From: Paenibacillus endoradicis
Lineage (GTDB): Bacteria; Bacillota; Bacilli; Paenibacillales; Paenibacillaceae
Reading direction: 5' to 3'
DNA: 64,000 bases
Assembly (NCBI RefSeq): GCF_024721975.1
Contig: NZ_JANQBB010000001.1
Span: forward strand, 930,001 to 994,000
Made by a program: the position numbers and the translations under genes. Shown here piece after piece: positions 35,060 to 43,508 of the stretch. Every line of letters begins with the position of its first letter. Positions within the stretch are counted from its first letter, which is position 1. The notes under the pieces are model-generated. The model ran no database searches. It was not told where the DNA came from and saw nothing but the letters and a program-made list of their open reading frames with translations.

Positions 35060-36019
35060 ATGAATCATAGAGCCGAAAACGAACTAGTCATGGTTCATCA
35101 AAAACGAGATAGATATCAAAAGCTATGGTATGACTTAAAACGAGATAAATTTTTATACCTATTAATTGCTCCTGGTGTGCTCTATTTTCTAATTTTCAAG
35201 TATTTACCTATGTGGGGCGTTATTATTTCCTTTCAAAACTATAGCCCATATTTGGGAATTCTTAATAGTCCTTGGGTAGGTTTTGAGCATTTTCAAAGAT
35301 TCTTTTCTAATCCAGATTTCGTTATCATTTTTCGGAATACGATGGTGATTAGTTTACTCAACTTAATATTTTTCTTTCCTCTACCAATTGTGCTCTCATT
35401 AATGCTAAATGAAGTGAGGAATCGTTACTTCAAGAGCGTTGTTCAATCTATCGTATATCTTCCACACTTTCTATCCTGGGTTATCATTGTCGGGATCTCC
35501 TTTCTTCTTTTATCGCAGACATCAGGAATTATCAATATGCTTATACAGTATTTTGGGTTTAGTAAATTTGATTTTCTTACAAATAGTAACGTATTTTGGA
35601 TTGTGTTAACGGTTCAAAATATATGGAAAGAAACGGGATGGGGAACGATTATCATCCTAGCTGCAATTACTTCTGTGGATCAGCAACTGTACGAGGCTTC
35701 TAAGATTGATGGGGCTAATCGACTTAAGCAAATGTGGCATATTACTCTACCAGGAATCCGAAATGTAATTATCGTACTACTAATATTGCGACTTGGAAAT
35801 ATTATGGATGTTGGATTTGAACAAGTATTCCTTATGATGAACGGTGCTGTAGCGAATGTTGCCGATGTATTTGAAACCTATGTGTATCGTAACGGGGTAC
35901 AAAATGGACAATTTAGCTATAGTACAGCAGTAGGGTTATTTAAATCTATTGTAGGACTTGTTTTAGTCATCATCGCTAACAAACTGGCGAAAAAGTTCGG
36001 TGAAGAGGGAGTCTATTAA
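35060..36019 (+). CDS. ABC sugar transporter permease, LplB type
   Basis: 319 residues with six membrane helices and the EAA loop EASKIDGANRLKQMWHITLPGI. The start KFLYLLIAPGVLYFLIFKYLPMWGVIISFQNY is diagnostic of the LplB/YteP group of oligosaccharide permeases. AAGGCGAGTG precedes the ATG. Pairs with the next gene; no ATPase gene is in the operon, as usual for this class, which borrows a shared MsmX-type ATPase (family knowledge). Confidence 0.93.
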   Translation: MNHRAENELVMVHQKRDRYQKLWYDLKRDKFLYLLIAPGVLYFLIFKYLPMWGVIISFQNYSPYLGILNSPWVGFEHFQRFFSNPDFVIIFRNTMVISLLNLIFFFPLPIVLSLMLNEVRNRYFKSVVQSIVYLPHFLSWVIIVGISFLLLSQTSGIINMLIQYFGFSKFDFLTNSNVFWIVLTVQNIWKETGWGTIIILAAITSVDQQLYEASKIDGANRLKQMWHITLPGIRNVIIVLLILRLGNIMDVGFEQVFLMMNGAVANVADVFETYVYRNGVQNGQFSYSTAVGLFKSIVGLVLVIIANKLAKKFGEEGVY

Positions 36020-36044
36020 GACTTAATGTTTGGGGGCTCATTTG

Positions 36045-36926
36045 ATGAGGGAAAGCATTGAATCAAAAGTTTTCAATATCGCTAATACGATTATTTTAAT
36101 TGGAATTGGTATTATTACACTATTTCCATTGTACTACGTTTTCGTTGTCTCATTTACGGATGCTAAGGAGTATGCCGATAAAAATGGCTTCATTCTATTT
36201 CCAACGGAATTTTCTACGGCAGCTTATCAGTATTTATTTACAACCTCCTCATTCATAAAAGCAACGGGGGTCAGTGTCTTTTTAGCAACAGTGGGTACTG
36301 CATTAAGTTTATTTGTGACAGCTGCGATTTCCTTCGGTCTATCAAGAAAGAGATTAAGAGGTCGTTCGTTTATTATGATTGGAATTGTTCTTACGATTCT
36401 ATTTAATCCTGGTATCATTCCTCCGTACCTTGTTGTACGAGAATTTGGCTTAATTAATAGTGTATGGGCATTAATAATTCCAGTTCTTACAAGTGGTTGG
36501 TATGTATTACTCATGAAAAGTTTCTTTGACAGTATCCCTGTTGAGCTAGAGGAAGCTTCTATGATTGATGGGAATAGTGATTTAGGGACCTTTTTCAGAA
36601 TTGTGTTACCGCTTTCAATTCCTTCGTTAGCTGCGTTTGGGCTATTTTACGCCGTTGCCTATTGGAATACTTTTTTCTCGGCTGTGCTATACATTCAAGA
36701 TTATGCCAAGATGCCTCTACAGATTGTATTACGCAATATGCTCGTGGATTCTTCAATGTCAACATCAGGTGCAGCCGCTATGGAGATGATGTCAGAGGGG
36801 CACATACCTACCGAAACAATTAAAATGGCAGCGGTTGTAATTTCTACTGTCCCTATTTTATGTGTCTATCCATTTTTACAAAAGCATTTTGCGAAGGGCG
36901 TCATGCTTGGTTCAGTTAAAGGATAA
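36045..36926 (+). CDS. ABC sugar transporter permease, YtcP/CarB type
   Basis: 293 residues, six helices, EAA loop LEEASMIDGNSDLGTFFRIVLPLS. Begins MRESIESKVFNIANTIILIGIGIITLFPLYYVFVVSF, typical of YtcP-type partners of LplB. TTGGGGGC about 9 nt upstream points to ATG 36045 rather than TTG 36030. Confidence 0.93.
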   Translation: MRESIESKVFNIANTIILIGIGIITLFPLYYVFVVSFTDAKEYADKNGFILFPTEFSTAAYQYLFTTSSFIKATGVSVFLATVGTALSLFVTAAISFGLSRKRLRGRSFIMIGIVLTILFNPGIIPPYLVVREFGLINSVWALIIPVLTSGWYVLLMKSFFDSIPVELEEASMIDGNSDLGTFFRIVLPLSIPSLAAFGLFYAVAYWNTFFSAVLYIQDYAKMPLQIVLRNMLVDSSMSTSGAAAMEMMSEGHIPTETIKMAAVVISTVPILCVYPFLQKHFAKGVMLGSVKG

Positions 36927-36954
36927 GTAAAAAAAAGTTTTAGGAGGATCATTG

Positions 36955-38436
36955 ATGAAAAGATATAATGGTCAATTGATAATTCTGCTATGTTTATTCC
37001 TTATCTGTCTTACAGTTCTATCTGCTTGTAGTACCTCATCTAAGGACAATGTAATTCATATTGTTTCTGATTTTACAATCGCTCAACCTCCAGCGGAAGA
37101 TAGTCAAATTATTAAGGAAATTGAAAAGAAGACAGATTCTAAGTTAGATATTACTTGGGTGTCAGGTGTAAATTGGATGGATTATATCGATAGACTTAAT
37201 GTTATTTTAAGCTCTGGCGATTTACCAGATCTATTAAAGCTTGATGATATGACGAATCCTTTATTTCAGCAACTGGTGGAGCATGGTGAGTTTTGGGATT
37301 TGACACCATATATCAAAGACTATCCGAATTTGAATAGTTATCCAGAAAATGTTTGGAAAAGTACAACAATTAACGGAAAAAATTACGTAATTCCTGTTTC
37401 GCGTCCACTCAATGGATTTGTGTTTTTTAATATTCGTAAAGACTGGTTAGATAAATTGAATTTAGAAGTTCCTAAAACTATTGATGATTTTTATAATGTT
37501 TTGGTGGCATTTAAGAATGCAAAACTAGACGGAAAAGATGAAACCTTTGGATACACGATGAGATCAGCTGATTCAATCGATGGTGTATTTACACATTCTA
37601 ATGGCAGATGGAAGCTAGTAGATGATCAATTAATGGATGTGAACTTTGATCCAGGAACAAGAGAAGCCATCTTGTTTAAACAGAAGCTTTATAAGGAAGG
37701 GCTAATTCCAGCTGATTTTGCGGTAATGAAGGATAGTCAATTTTGGGATTTGGCAACTACAGGTAGAGCTGGAGTTACTGCCGAGACCATTGAAGCACAA
37801 TTCCGTTGGACCCATGACCAGTGGAAAACAGATCCAACTGTAGATTGGCTACCTATGACTTCTCTAACCTATGAGGGGATTGAATATGTTCCACAATATC
37901 GTGGATACATCGGTGTACTTGCCATTCCTAAGAAAGTATCAGAGGAAAAGATGAAGAAAATACTTTCTGTTCTTGATTTTGGAGCATCTGAAGAAGGAGG
38001 GAACCTATCCTTATATGGAATTGAGGACGTTCATTACAACGAAGTCGATGGGTTAAAGGTAGCAACCGACCAAGCAGCGAAAGACAGTGTAGGTGTGGGG
38101 GCATTTGGGAAGTTATTCATGAAGTATGATCCATATATGTACGCTTATGCTCCAGGCATGACTATGGAAATCTTTGAACGAAATAAGGAAATTATTGATG
38201 CTAGATCAGCCGTGGCTTTTGAAGATCCGACGATTGGACTAGTTTCTGAAACCAACAATAAGCTTGGTGCGGATCTTTTGAAGAAAATGAATGATCTCAA
38301 AACACAAATTATTATGGATAAGGTATCAATTGACGCATGGGATCAGATCGTCATAGAAATGAAAAACAACCCTGATCATATTAAAATTACGCAAGAAATG
38401 AATGAAGCTTATCAAGCTAGATTACAAGCAAACTAA
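36955..38436 (+). CDS. Extracellular solute-binding lipoprotein, LplA type
   Basis: 493 residues. Lipoprotein signal peptide with lipobox LSACS near residue 25. The body is a family-1-like solute-binding fold with DLPDLLKLDD, RKDWLDKLNLEVPKTIDDFYNVLVAFKN, typical of LplA/YtcQ. It would deliver a saccharide to the two permeases upstream. AGGAGG sets ATG 36955 over TTG 36952. Substrate unknown; the enzymes around suggest a sugar derivative or sugar acid. Confidence 0.92.
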   Translation: MKRYNGQLIILLCLFLICLTVLSACSTSSKDNVIHIVSDFTIAQPPAEDSQIIKEIEKKTDSKLDITWVSGVNWMDYIDRLNVILSSGDLPDLLKLDDMTNPLFQQLVEHGEFWDLTPYIKDYPNLNSYPENVWKSTTINGKNYVIPVSRPLNGFVFFNIRKDWLDKLNLEVPKTIDDFYNVLVAFKNAKLDGKDETFGYTMRSADSIDGVFTHSNGRWKLVDDQLMDVNFDPGTREAILFKQKLYKEGLIPADFAVMKDSQFWDLATTGRAGVTAETIEAQFRWTHDQWKTDPTVDWLPMTSLTYEGIEYVPQYRGYIGVLAIPKKVSEEKMKKILSVLDFGASEEGGNLSLYGIEDVHYNEVDGLKVATDQAAKDSVGVGAFGKLFMKYDPYMYAYAPGMTMEIFERNKEIIDARSAVAFEDPTIGLVSETNNKLGADLLKKMNDLKTQIIMDKVSIDAWDQIVIEMKNNPDHIKITQEMNEAYQARLQAN

Positions 38437-38452
38437 ATAAAGGAGATGGAAA

Positions 38453-38818
38453 GTGATGGCTACTATTACACATTTGAAAGATCAGCAGGAGGAACGCGTA
38501 CTGAATATGGAATGGGGTAAAATTCAATGGCTTTGCGGAAAGGAAATTGATCCAGAAGCTGAGTTGACATTTGGCATGGTGTATATTGAAGCGGGAAAGG
38601 AAAATGGTAGACATATTCATCCTAATTGTGAAGAAATCATTTTCGTATTATCAGGTGAATGTGATCACACACTAGGTGATGAAGTACACCATTTGGAGCC
38701 CGGAATGATGTTAAGAATACCGCGGAATGTACCACACAACGCTTTTGTTACAAGCTGGGAGCCTTGCCGCATGATTATTGCCTACTCATCTGGTGAACGT
38801 CAAACAATCGGAGAGTAG
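38453..38818 (+). CDS. Small cupin protein
   Basis: 121 residues, one cupin domain. The metal ligands are [25 protein letters not shown] (H, H, E) and a later His in VPHNAFV. Such proteins act as isomerases, dioxygenases or sugar-binding sensors. AGGAG lies 7 nt before GTG 38453 and 10 nt before ATG 38456, so either may be used. Sits between the binding protein and the PEP-hydrolase-like gene. Confidence 0.85.
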   Translation: MMATITHLKDQQEERVLNMEWGKIQWLCGKEIDPEAELTFGMVYIEAGKENGRHIHPNCEEIIFVLSGECDHTLGDEVHHLEPGMMLRIPRNVPHNAFVTSWEPCRMIIAYSSGERQTIGE

Positions 38819-38858
38819 ATATATAGATCAAAGTATAGAGTACGAAAGGAGAAACATA

Positions 38859-39695
38859 ATGGAAATATCACAAATGCTACATCGCTTTAATCGTCAGATA
38901 GAGGCTGGGCAGGCTATTGTTGGTGCAGGGGCTGGAACTGGATTATCTGCAAAATGTGCGGAAATGGGTGGTGTAGACTTAATCATTATATATAACTCAG
39001 GTAGATATCGAATGGCAGGGCGTGGTTCACTCGCAGGTTTAATGCCATACGGAGATGCTAACCAGATCGTTGTAGAAATGGCATCAGAGGTTTTACCGAT
39101 TGTAGAGCATACTCCTGTCTTAGCTGGTGTATGTGGTACTGATCCATTTCGATCGATGAGATTATTTTTAACGCAGCTAAAGGAGATGGGTTTTGCTGGA
39201 GTTCAAAATTTCCCAACCGTTGGATTATGTGATGGTCTATTTCGGCAAAATCTAGAGGAGACTGGTATGGGCTATGATCAAGAGGTTGAAATGATTCGTA
39301 TAGCGCATGAACTAGGCTTATTAACTACGCCTTACGTATTTAATGAAGAAGATGCAATCAAAATGACAAAAGCAGGAGCCGATGTACTTGTTGCCCATGT
39401 TGGCCTAACAAGTAAAGGGGCGATCGGTGCTAAAACAACAATTAGTTTAGATGAAAGTGTTACAATTGTACAGAGAATAAGAGATGCAGCAGTTGCTATT
39501 AATTCTAGTATCATCGTGCTTTGTCATGGTGGTCCTATTTCTGAACCAGAGGATGCACAATATGTATTGGATCGGACAACTGGAGTAGCTGGTTTTTTTG
39601 GTGCATCTAGCATCGAACGCTTACCAACAGAATTAGCTATCACAGAACAAGTTAGAAGTTTTAAAAAGTTGATACATCATTCAATTATCTTATAG
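38859..39695 (+). CDS. PEP-hydrolase-family TIM barrel (Tm-1 C-terminal-like)
   Basis: 278 residues. [49 protein letters not shown] is the diagnostic start of the phosphoenolpyruvate hydrolase/Tm-1 C-terminal family; the barrel continues with [12 protein letters not shown] and [10 protein letters not shown]. In other genomes it is fused or adjacent to UPF0261; here the two halves bracket the operon. AAAGGAG sets ATG 38859. Reaction not established. Ends with a terminator at 39831-39864. Confidence 0.88.
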   Translation: MEISQMLHRFNRQIEAGQAIVGAGAGTGLSAKCAEMGGVDLIIIYNSGRYRMAGRGSLAGLMPYGDANQIVVEMASEVLPIVEHTPVLAGVCGTDPFRSMRLFLTQLKEMGFAGVQNFPTVGLCDGLFRQNLEETGMGYDQEVEMIRIAHELGLLTTPYVFNEEDAIKMTKAGADVLVAHVGLTSKGAIGAKTTISLDESVTIVQRIRDAAVAINSSIIVLCHGGPISEPEDAQYVLDRTTGVAGFFGASSIERLPTELAITEQVRSFKKLIHHSIIL

Positions 39696-39830
39696 CTAAG
39701 TTGCATATGTGGCTGTAGTTCCGAGACCTGGTGCGATCATCAAACACAGCCCGCTGTGTCGACTTAATTTTGAATATTCTTCTAAAGATCCGCTCGCGTC
39801 ACAGGTGAGTTGTTTAAAAATGTTAAAAAG

Positions 39831-39864
39831 AGACGCTATCCGAATGATTTGGATGGCGTCTTTG
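39831..39864 (+). terminator. Terminator of the Tm-1/ABC operon
   Basis: AGACGCTATCC pairs with GGATGGCGTCT (one G-U), 9-nt loop, then TTTGTG. Confidence 0.8.
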
Positions 39865-39945
39865 TGTTAATGGAATATAAAATACTCGATTGTGCATTCA
39901 CCGGTAAAACATACATAGTACCTACAAACGTTGTTTGATATAGCG

Positions 39946-39974
39946 TTGACAGTCCTTTGAGACGGCTGTATATG
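39946..39974 (+). promoter_or_regulatory. Promoter of the metalloprotease operon
   Basis: TTGACA (39946-39951), 17 bp, TATATG (39969-39974), about 140 bp before the protease start. Confidence 0.5.
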
Positions 39975-40116
39975 ACAACGAGGAGGGTTCATTAAGTAAT
40001 CAAAAATTTCTTTAAAAACTTCAGTCTTTACTATAATTATTCAATGAAATTCAAGGAATGACTCTGCTATGATAGTCATAATAAACAACATATTAATTGG
40101 AAAGGTTGTGAATAAT

Positions 40117-40767
40117 TTGAAATTTGTGTATAGACATAAAATTGGTTACAGGACGATACTTATTGCTATGATTCTTATTTGTTGTTCATTCTCTAGCGCA
40201 GCTGCTTACAGCTATTGGGGAAGCATTATCGGGTTTTACAAACTTGATGGAGGAGTTACCTCAGGTTACTATCATAATTTTGCTTCTAACATAACCCATA
40301 ACGGAAAAAGCTACAATATGAAAACATCATTTGATAGTGCATTTTCAATTTGGATGTCAGATACAGAAGCTAACCTTATACCTTTACCTACAGGCTCTAC
40401 AGCAACTCCGAAAATAACCGCTTACAGCTCGAGCTTCCCAGAAAAACCAAAATTATATGGATGGGCAACCATGTATAAAAATGGGGCCAATATCTCTCCA
40501 TTACTAGGTGAAGGCGCACCTTCAAGTTCATGGGATAAAGCTTTTGTTTTTCTTAACGTTGATGGATTGGATGATTATGGAATGAATTATACAGCAAGTA
40601 GAGCGGTTGCTTTCCATGAAATTGGACATGCATTGGGTTTGGCTCATTTTTCGGGTCAGCCAAGTATTATGGATGATACTACTACAAATGGAGTTCTCAA
40701 AATACTTACTCAAGGATGGACTATTCCTCAGACCGATGATATCAATGGAATAAATAACTTATATTAG
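40117..40767 (+). CDS. Secreted matrixin-like zinc metalloprotease
   Basis: 216 residues with signal peptide (YRTILIAMILICCSFSSAAAYS). The zinc motif is AFHEIGHALGLAH (HExGHxxGxxH) and the Met-turn is PSIMDD, which place it in the metzincin/M10 matrixin-like group. No hemopexin or binding domain is present; it is a bare catalytic domain. TTG 40117 sits 6 nt after AAGGTTGTG; the ATG at 40069 has no SD. First of three genes encoding exported proteins. Target unknown. Confidence 0.85.
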   Translation: MKFVYRHKIGYRTILIAMILICCSFSSAAAYSYWGSIIGFYKLDGGVTSGYYHNFASNITHNGKSYNMKTSFDSAFSIWMSDTEANLIPLPTGSTATPKITAYSSSFPEKPKLYGWATMYKNGANISPLLGEGAPSSSWDKAFVFLNVDGLDDYGMNYTASRAVAFHEIGHALGLAHFSGQPSIMDDTTTNGVLKILTQGWTIPQTDDINGINNLY

Positions 40768-40782
40768 AGGAGGGACAAACCA

Positions 40783-41340
40783 ATGAAAAAATACTTACCT
40801 TTACTTATGTTAATGATAACGATCATTTATGTTACTGGTTGCGCTTCGGCTCAAGATCCAAATGGCAAATTTGAAATCGGACCAGCGTACGATAGCTTAT
40901 TATTAGGCGAATATGCAACACTTGATACAATGATGGTAGAATCTGAAACGATTGTAGAAGTAGTTAAAACAGATAAAGTGGAAGATTTAATTGATCAAAA
41001 CGTTGATCTAACCCTTACTGAAGTTAAAGTTATCAACGTATTGAAAGGCGATTCAAGCTTGATAAAACAACATATACGAATATTGGATCTTAGACAAACT
41101 AGTATGGGACTATATGATAAGGAAGACCATTACGTTTTATTCCTATATCCGAAAACAGGCAGACTGGGCGATGATATTTATTCGATTGTAGGGGAATATC
41201 AAGGTAAATTTAAAGTAGATAGTAACAATAGACTGTATTATGACGCAGATCAGTATGGAGGATATAAAACTTTTCAGGACGAATTATCCAATCTTTCATT
41301 AAAACTTGCTACTAACAAGATTCATTCTTTGAGTGAATAA
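40783..41340 (+). CDS. Lipoprotein, paralogue of the next gene
   Basis: 185 residues with lipobox VTGCA (Cys near residue 20). Not recognised as a named family. It aligns with the next protein: both have a SESETIV-like segment, a VLKGD motif, a (Y)VLFLYP/ILFLEP strand, then Y-x-I/V-VG...KVD/KID. AGGAGGG lies before the ATG, 15 nt after the protease. A surface role linked to the protease is inferred. Confidence 0.8.
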   Translation: MKKYLPLLMLMITIIYVTGCASAQDPNGKFEIGPAYDSLLLGEYATLDTMMVESETIVEVVKTDKVEDLIDQNVDLTLTEVKVINVLKGDSSLIKQHIRILDLRQTSMGLYDKEDHYVLFLYPKTGRLGDDIYSIVGEYQGKFKVDSNNRLYYDADQYGGYKTFQDELSNLSLKLATNKIHSLSE

Positions 41341-41402
41341 TAAAATAAATGATCCAAATAATTAAGCGAGTCGACATATACCTTAGAAAAGAGGTGTCCC
41401 TT

Positions 41403-41957
41403 ATTAAGCTTCTAGATAAAGCTCTGTTGTGTTGTTTAATCCTGCTGCTCATTACAGGCTGTGTTAAGAAGGATTCAGATGAAACGGGACTTATGGATAC
41501 TGAAGGTCCTGATTCCTTCGAACAGATGATCAAGGAATCCGAGTCGATTGTAGTTGCCCATAGGACAGGAGTGGACACCATTATAAGCTCTGAAAATCAG
41601 ATAAATACGGTTCGTTTTCAGATCGAGGTTTCAGAGGTACTAAAAGGAGATCTTGACCTTTCGCAGCAGAAAATAAAGATACAGACGCTTGAACAGCTTC
41701 GAGCGTGGAGAGATGAAGGACAGGAAAAGTATATTCTGTTTCTAGAACCTTATTCAAGGGAAGATGAAGAAAATGTTTATAGGGTAGTTGGGCTCACGTT
41801 TGGCGTACTTAAAATAGACGAGTTCAATCAAGTGTTTTGGAGTCGAGGTCTCAACCAAAGCGGAAGCGGGAATCTTTTTTACATGGATGAGGAATTTCGA
41901 GGACTCTCATTAGAAGATACCATTAATAAAATAAAGATGGCTATAAATAACAATTAG
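41403..41957 (+). CDS. Lipoprotein, paralogue of the previous gene
   Basis: About 184 residues with lipobox ITGCV. The only start that gives a standard lipoprotein signal directly after the SD is ATT at 41403 (AGAGGTG, 6 nt, ATT), reading MKLLDKALLCCLILLLITGC. The ATG at 41349 adds a charged 18-residue extension and has no SD. Shares ESESIVVAHRT, EVLKGD and KYILFLEP with the previous protein. Last gene of the operon; terminator at 41978-42002. Confidence 0.75.
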   Translation: MKLLDKALLCCLILLLITGCVKKDSDETGLMDTEGPDSFEQMIKESESIVVAHRTGVDTIISSENQINTVRFQIEVSEVLKGDLDLSQQKIKIQTLEQLRAWRDEGQEKYILFLEPYSREDEENVYRVVGLTFGVLKIDEFNQVFWSRGLNQSGSGNLFYMDEEFRGLSLEDTINKIKMAINNN

Positions 41958-41977
41958 ATATCTAATCATATGTATTT

Positions 41978-42002
41978 AAGACGGCAGAAATGCCGTCTTT
42001 TT
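41978..42002 (+). terminator. Terminator of the metalloprotease operon
   Basis: AAGACGGCA and TGCCGTCTT around a GAAA tetraloop, then TTTTT. Confidence 0.92.
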
Positions 42003-42072
42003 GTTGTTCACGAATTGCGCAGTGATTGAAATTATTGAGTAGTATTAATAGTGTTTTGATTGAAATAGTACC

Positions 42073-42106
42073 TTGACTGTCATAGTAATATGTCGTATTA
42101 TACAGT
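42073..42106 (+). promoter_or_regulatory. padR promoter with flanking dyad
   Basis: TTGACT (42073-42078), 17 bp, TATTAT (42096-42101). ACTGT at 42076-42080 and ACAGT at 42102-42106 form outer half-sites that could be a PadR operator. Confidence 0.65.
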
Positions 42107-42120
42107 TGCGGGGTGATTAA

Positions 42121-42450
42121 ATGAACGAGAACAAAATTACATCCGACCTGCTGCGCGGACATACCGACACGATGATTTTAAGGCTCTTATCCGAAGCTGA
42201 CCGCTACGGGTACGAGATTGTCAAGTTGATAGCCGAACGCTCGGGCGGGGATTATGAATTAAAGGAAGCCACAATGTACTCTAGCGTCCGGAGGCTTGAG
42301 ATAGACGGTGATATCGAGTGGTATTGGGGTGACCAATCACAAGGCGGCAGGCGAAAATATTTTAGAATAACCGAAAAGGGTAAGGAGACTTACGCCCGAA
42401 ACAAAAACAACTGGGAGTACGCAAAGCGTGTGCTTGAAAATTTATTGTAA
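42121..42450 (+). CDS. PadR family transcriptional regulator
   Basis: 109 residues: TDTMILRLLSEADRYGYEIVKLIAERSGGDYELKEATMYSSVRRLEIDGDIEWYW...GGRRKYFRITEKG is the PadR winged helix. GGGGTGA precedes the ATG. The next gene starts 14 nt after its stop, in the usual PadR plus partner arrangement where the partner has a permease-prefix domain. Likely autoregulated through the dyad in its promoter. Confidence 0.92.
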   Translation: MNENKITSDLLRGHTDTMILRLLSEADRYGYEIVKLIAERSGGDYELKEATMYSSVRRLEIDGDIEWYWGDQSQGGRRKYFRITEKGKETYARNKNNWEYAKRVLENLL

Positions 42451-42463
42451 GGAGAGTGCATGT

Positions 42464-43390
42464 ATGAATCAGAAATTGACGAATTATTTGAACGGCGTAT
42501 TTACACCATATGATGGGGTAAAAAGCGTCACCGAATTAAAAGCGGACCTGCTCTCCGATTTACAGGAGAGGTACCGTGAACTTATAGAGGAAGGCAAAGA
42601 CGATGATGCTGCCTTTAATATGACTATTGAGAGCATTGGCGACATTGAAGAAACGATACTGGAGGTCGCCAATCTTTCCCGCTCGCTGGAGCGGCAGCTA
42701 CTGACAAACTTTAGCGCGAGCAACTTCCCAAAGAGCGACTTTGCTGGCGTTATTGCGCATAAAGGACAATTTAATGCTAGCACGTTACATGGTTCCGACT
42801 TCGCTGGCGCAGACTTGACTGGCAGTTCGTTTAATGCTAGTGACGTGAGCGAAACTATTTTTGCAGGTGCAGACTTGACCGGCAGTTCGTTTAATGCAAG
42901 TAATGCGAACGAAGCTATTTTTGACGGTGCGAATCTCACAGACTGTAGCTTTTCTGTCACACCTCTTGCAAATGCAAGCTTTAAACAATCGATCCTTGTA
43001 CGAACCAACATTAGCAAGTCAGATCTAAACGGAGCAAAATTCAAAGACGTAAATTTGACAGATGTCACGCTAAACATGACCGATCTTAGAAATACGATCT
43101 TTGAAAGTTGTTCCTATATTGGCGTGAATTTCAAATATTCCGACCTGCGCGCGATGAATTTTGAAGGACAAAAATTTATAGGCGTTAAGTTTGACAAGTC
43201 ATCATTAGACGAAATTTCGTTCAGGGGCGCTACACTCAAGAACGTGTCTTTTCAGGCGTATTTTTCATTGACTAATAAGTATTACCGTACGATCAAAACC
43301 ATCTGCTTTGACGACGCAGTTATGGATAAGTTGACCTATGCATCCCTTAAAGGCATGGGAGCAGATCTATCAAAAGTTAAGGTTATATAA
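42464..43390 (+). CDS. Permease-prefix plus pentapeptide-repeat protein
   Basis: 308 residues. Residues about 1-75 (KLTNYLNGVFTPYDGVKSVTELKADLLSDLQERYRELIEEGKDDDAAFNMTIESIGDIEET) form the permease-prefix-type helical domain common beside PadR genes. Residues about 80-290 are pentapeptide repeats (A(D/N)LTxxSF pattern: GADLTGSSFNASDVSETIF), expected to fold as a right-handed beta helix. No membrane segments. Function unknown; pentapeptide proteins include DNA mimics that protect gyrase, but the gyrase link is not shown. AGGAGAG precedes ATG 42464. Confidence 0.85.
   Translation: MNQKLTNYLNGVFTPYDGVKSVTELKADLLSDLQERYRELIEEGKDDDAAFNMTIESIGDIEETILEVANLSRSLERQLLTNFSASNFPKSDFAGVIAHKGQFNASTLHGSDFAGADLTGSSFNASDVSETIFAGADLTGSSFNASNANEAIFDGANLTDCSFSVTPLANASFKQSILVRTNISKSDLNGAKFKDVNLTDVTLNMTDLRNTIFESCSYIGVNFKYSDLRAMNFEGQKFIGVKFDKSSLDEISFRGATLKNVSFQAYFSLTNKYYRTIKTICFDDAVMDKLTYASLKGMGADLSKVKVI
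42806..42925 (+). repeat. Two tandem 60-bp repeats inside the pentapeptide gene
   Basis: 42806-42865 and 42866-42925 are near-identical, each encoding four pentapeptides, with a weaker third copy following. Suggests recent duplication and possible length variation between strains. Confidence 0.8.
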
Positions 43391-43508
43391 GGAAGGGTTT
43401 ACACCAAAATCGTTCCTTAATTTAATCAATTGCAGGATTCTACTAAATGCCCTATAATCATTATTTATATTACTTAAGTAGAGAATGATAGGAATTGGAG
43501 TGTAGCAA

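Larger units (their letters stand above)
39696..40116. other. Intergenic region with terminator and promoter
   Basis: 421 bp. It holds the operon terminator at 39831-39864 and a promoter at 39946-39974. An SD-like GAGGAGGG near 39980-39987 has no sizeable frame after it. The stretch 39705-39810 looks less AT-rich than its surroundings and shows no gene. Confidence 0.5.

Noticed and set aside
39705..39810. Possible small RNA or mobile remnant in the less AT-rich stretch
   Set aside because: No promoter, inverted repeat or recognisable element was found there.
42484..43077. 197-codon minus-strand frame opposite the pentapeptide gene
   Set aside because: It is produced by the repeat composition of the pentapeptide gene on the other strand; no SD and low-complexity repeats.
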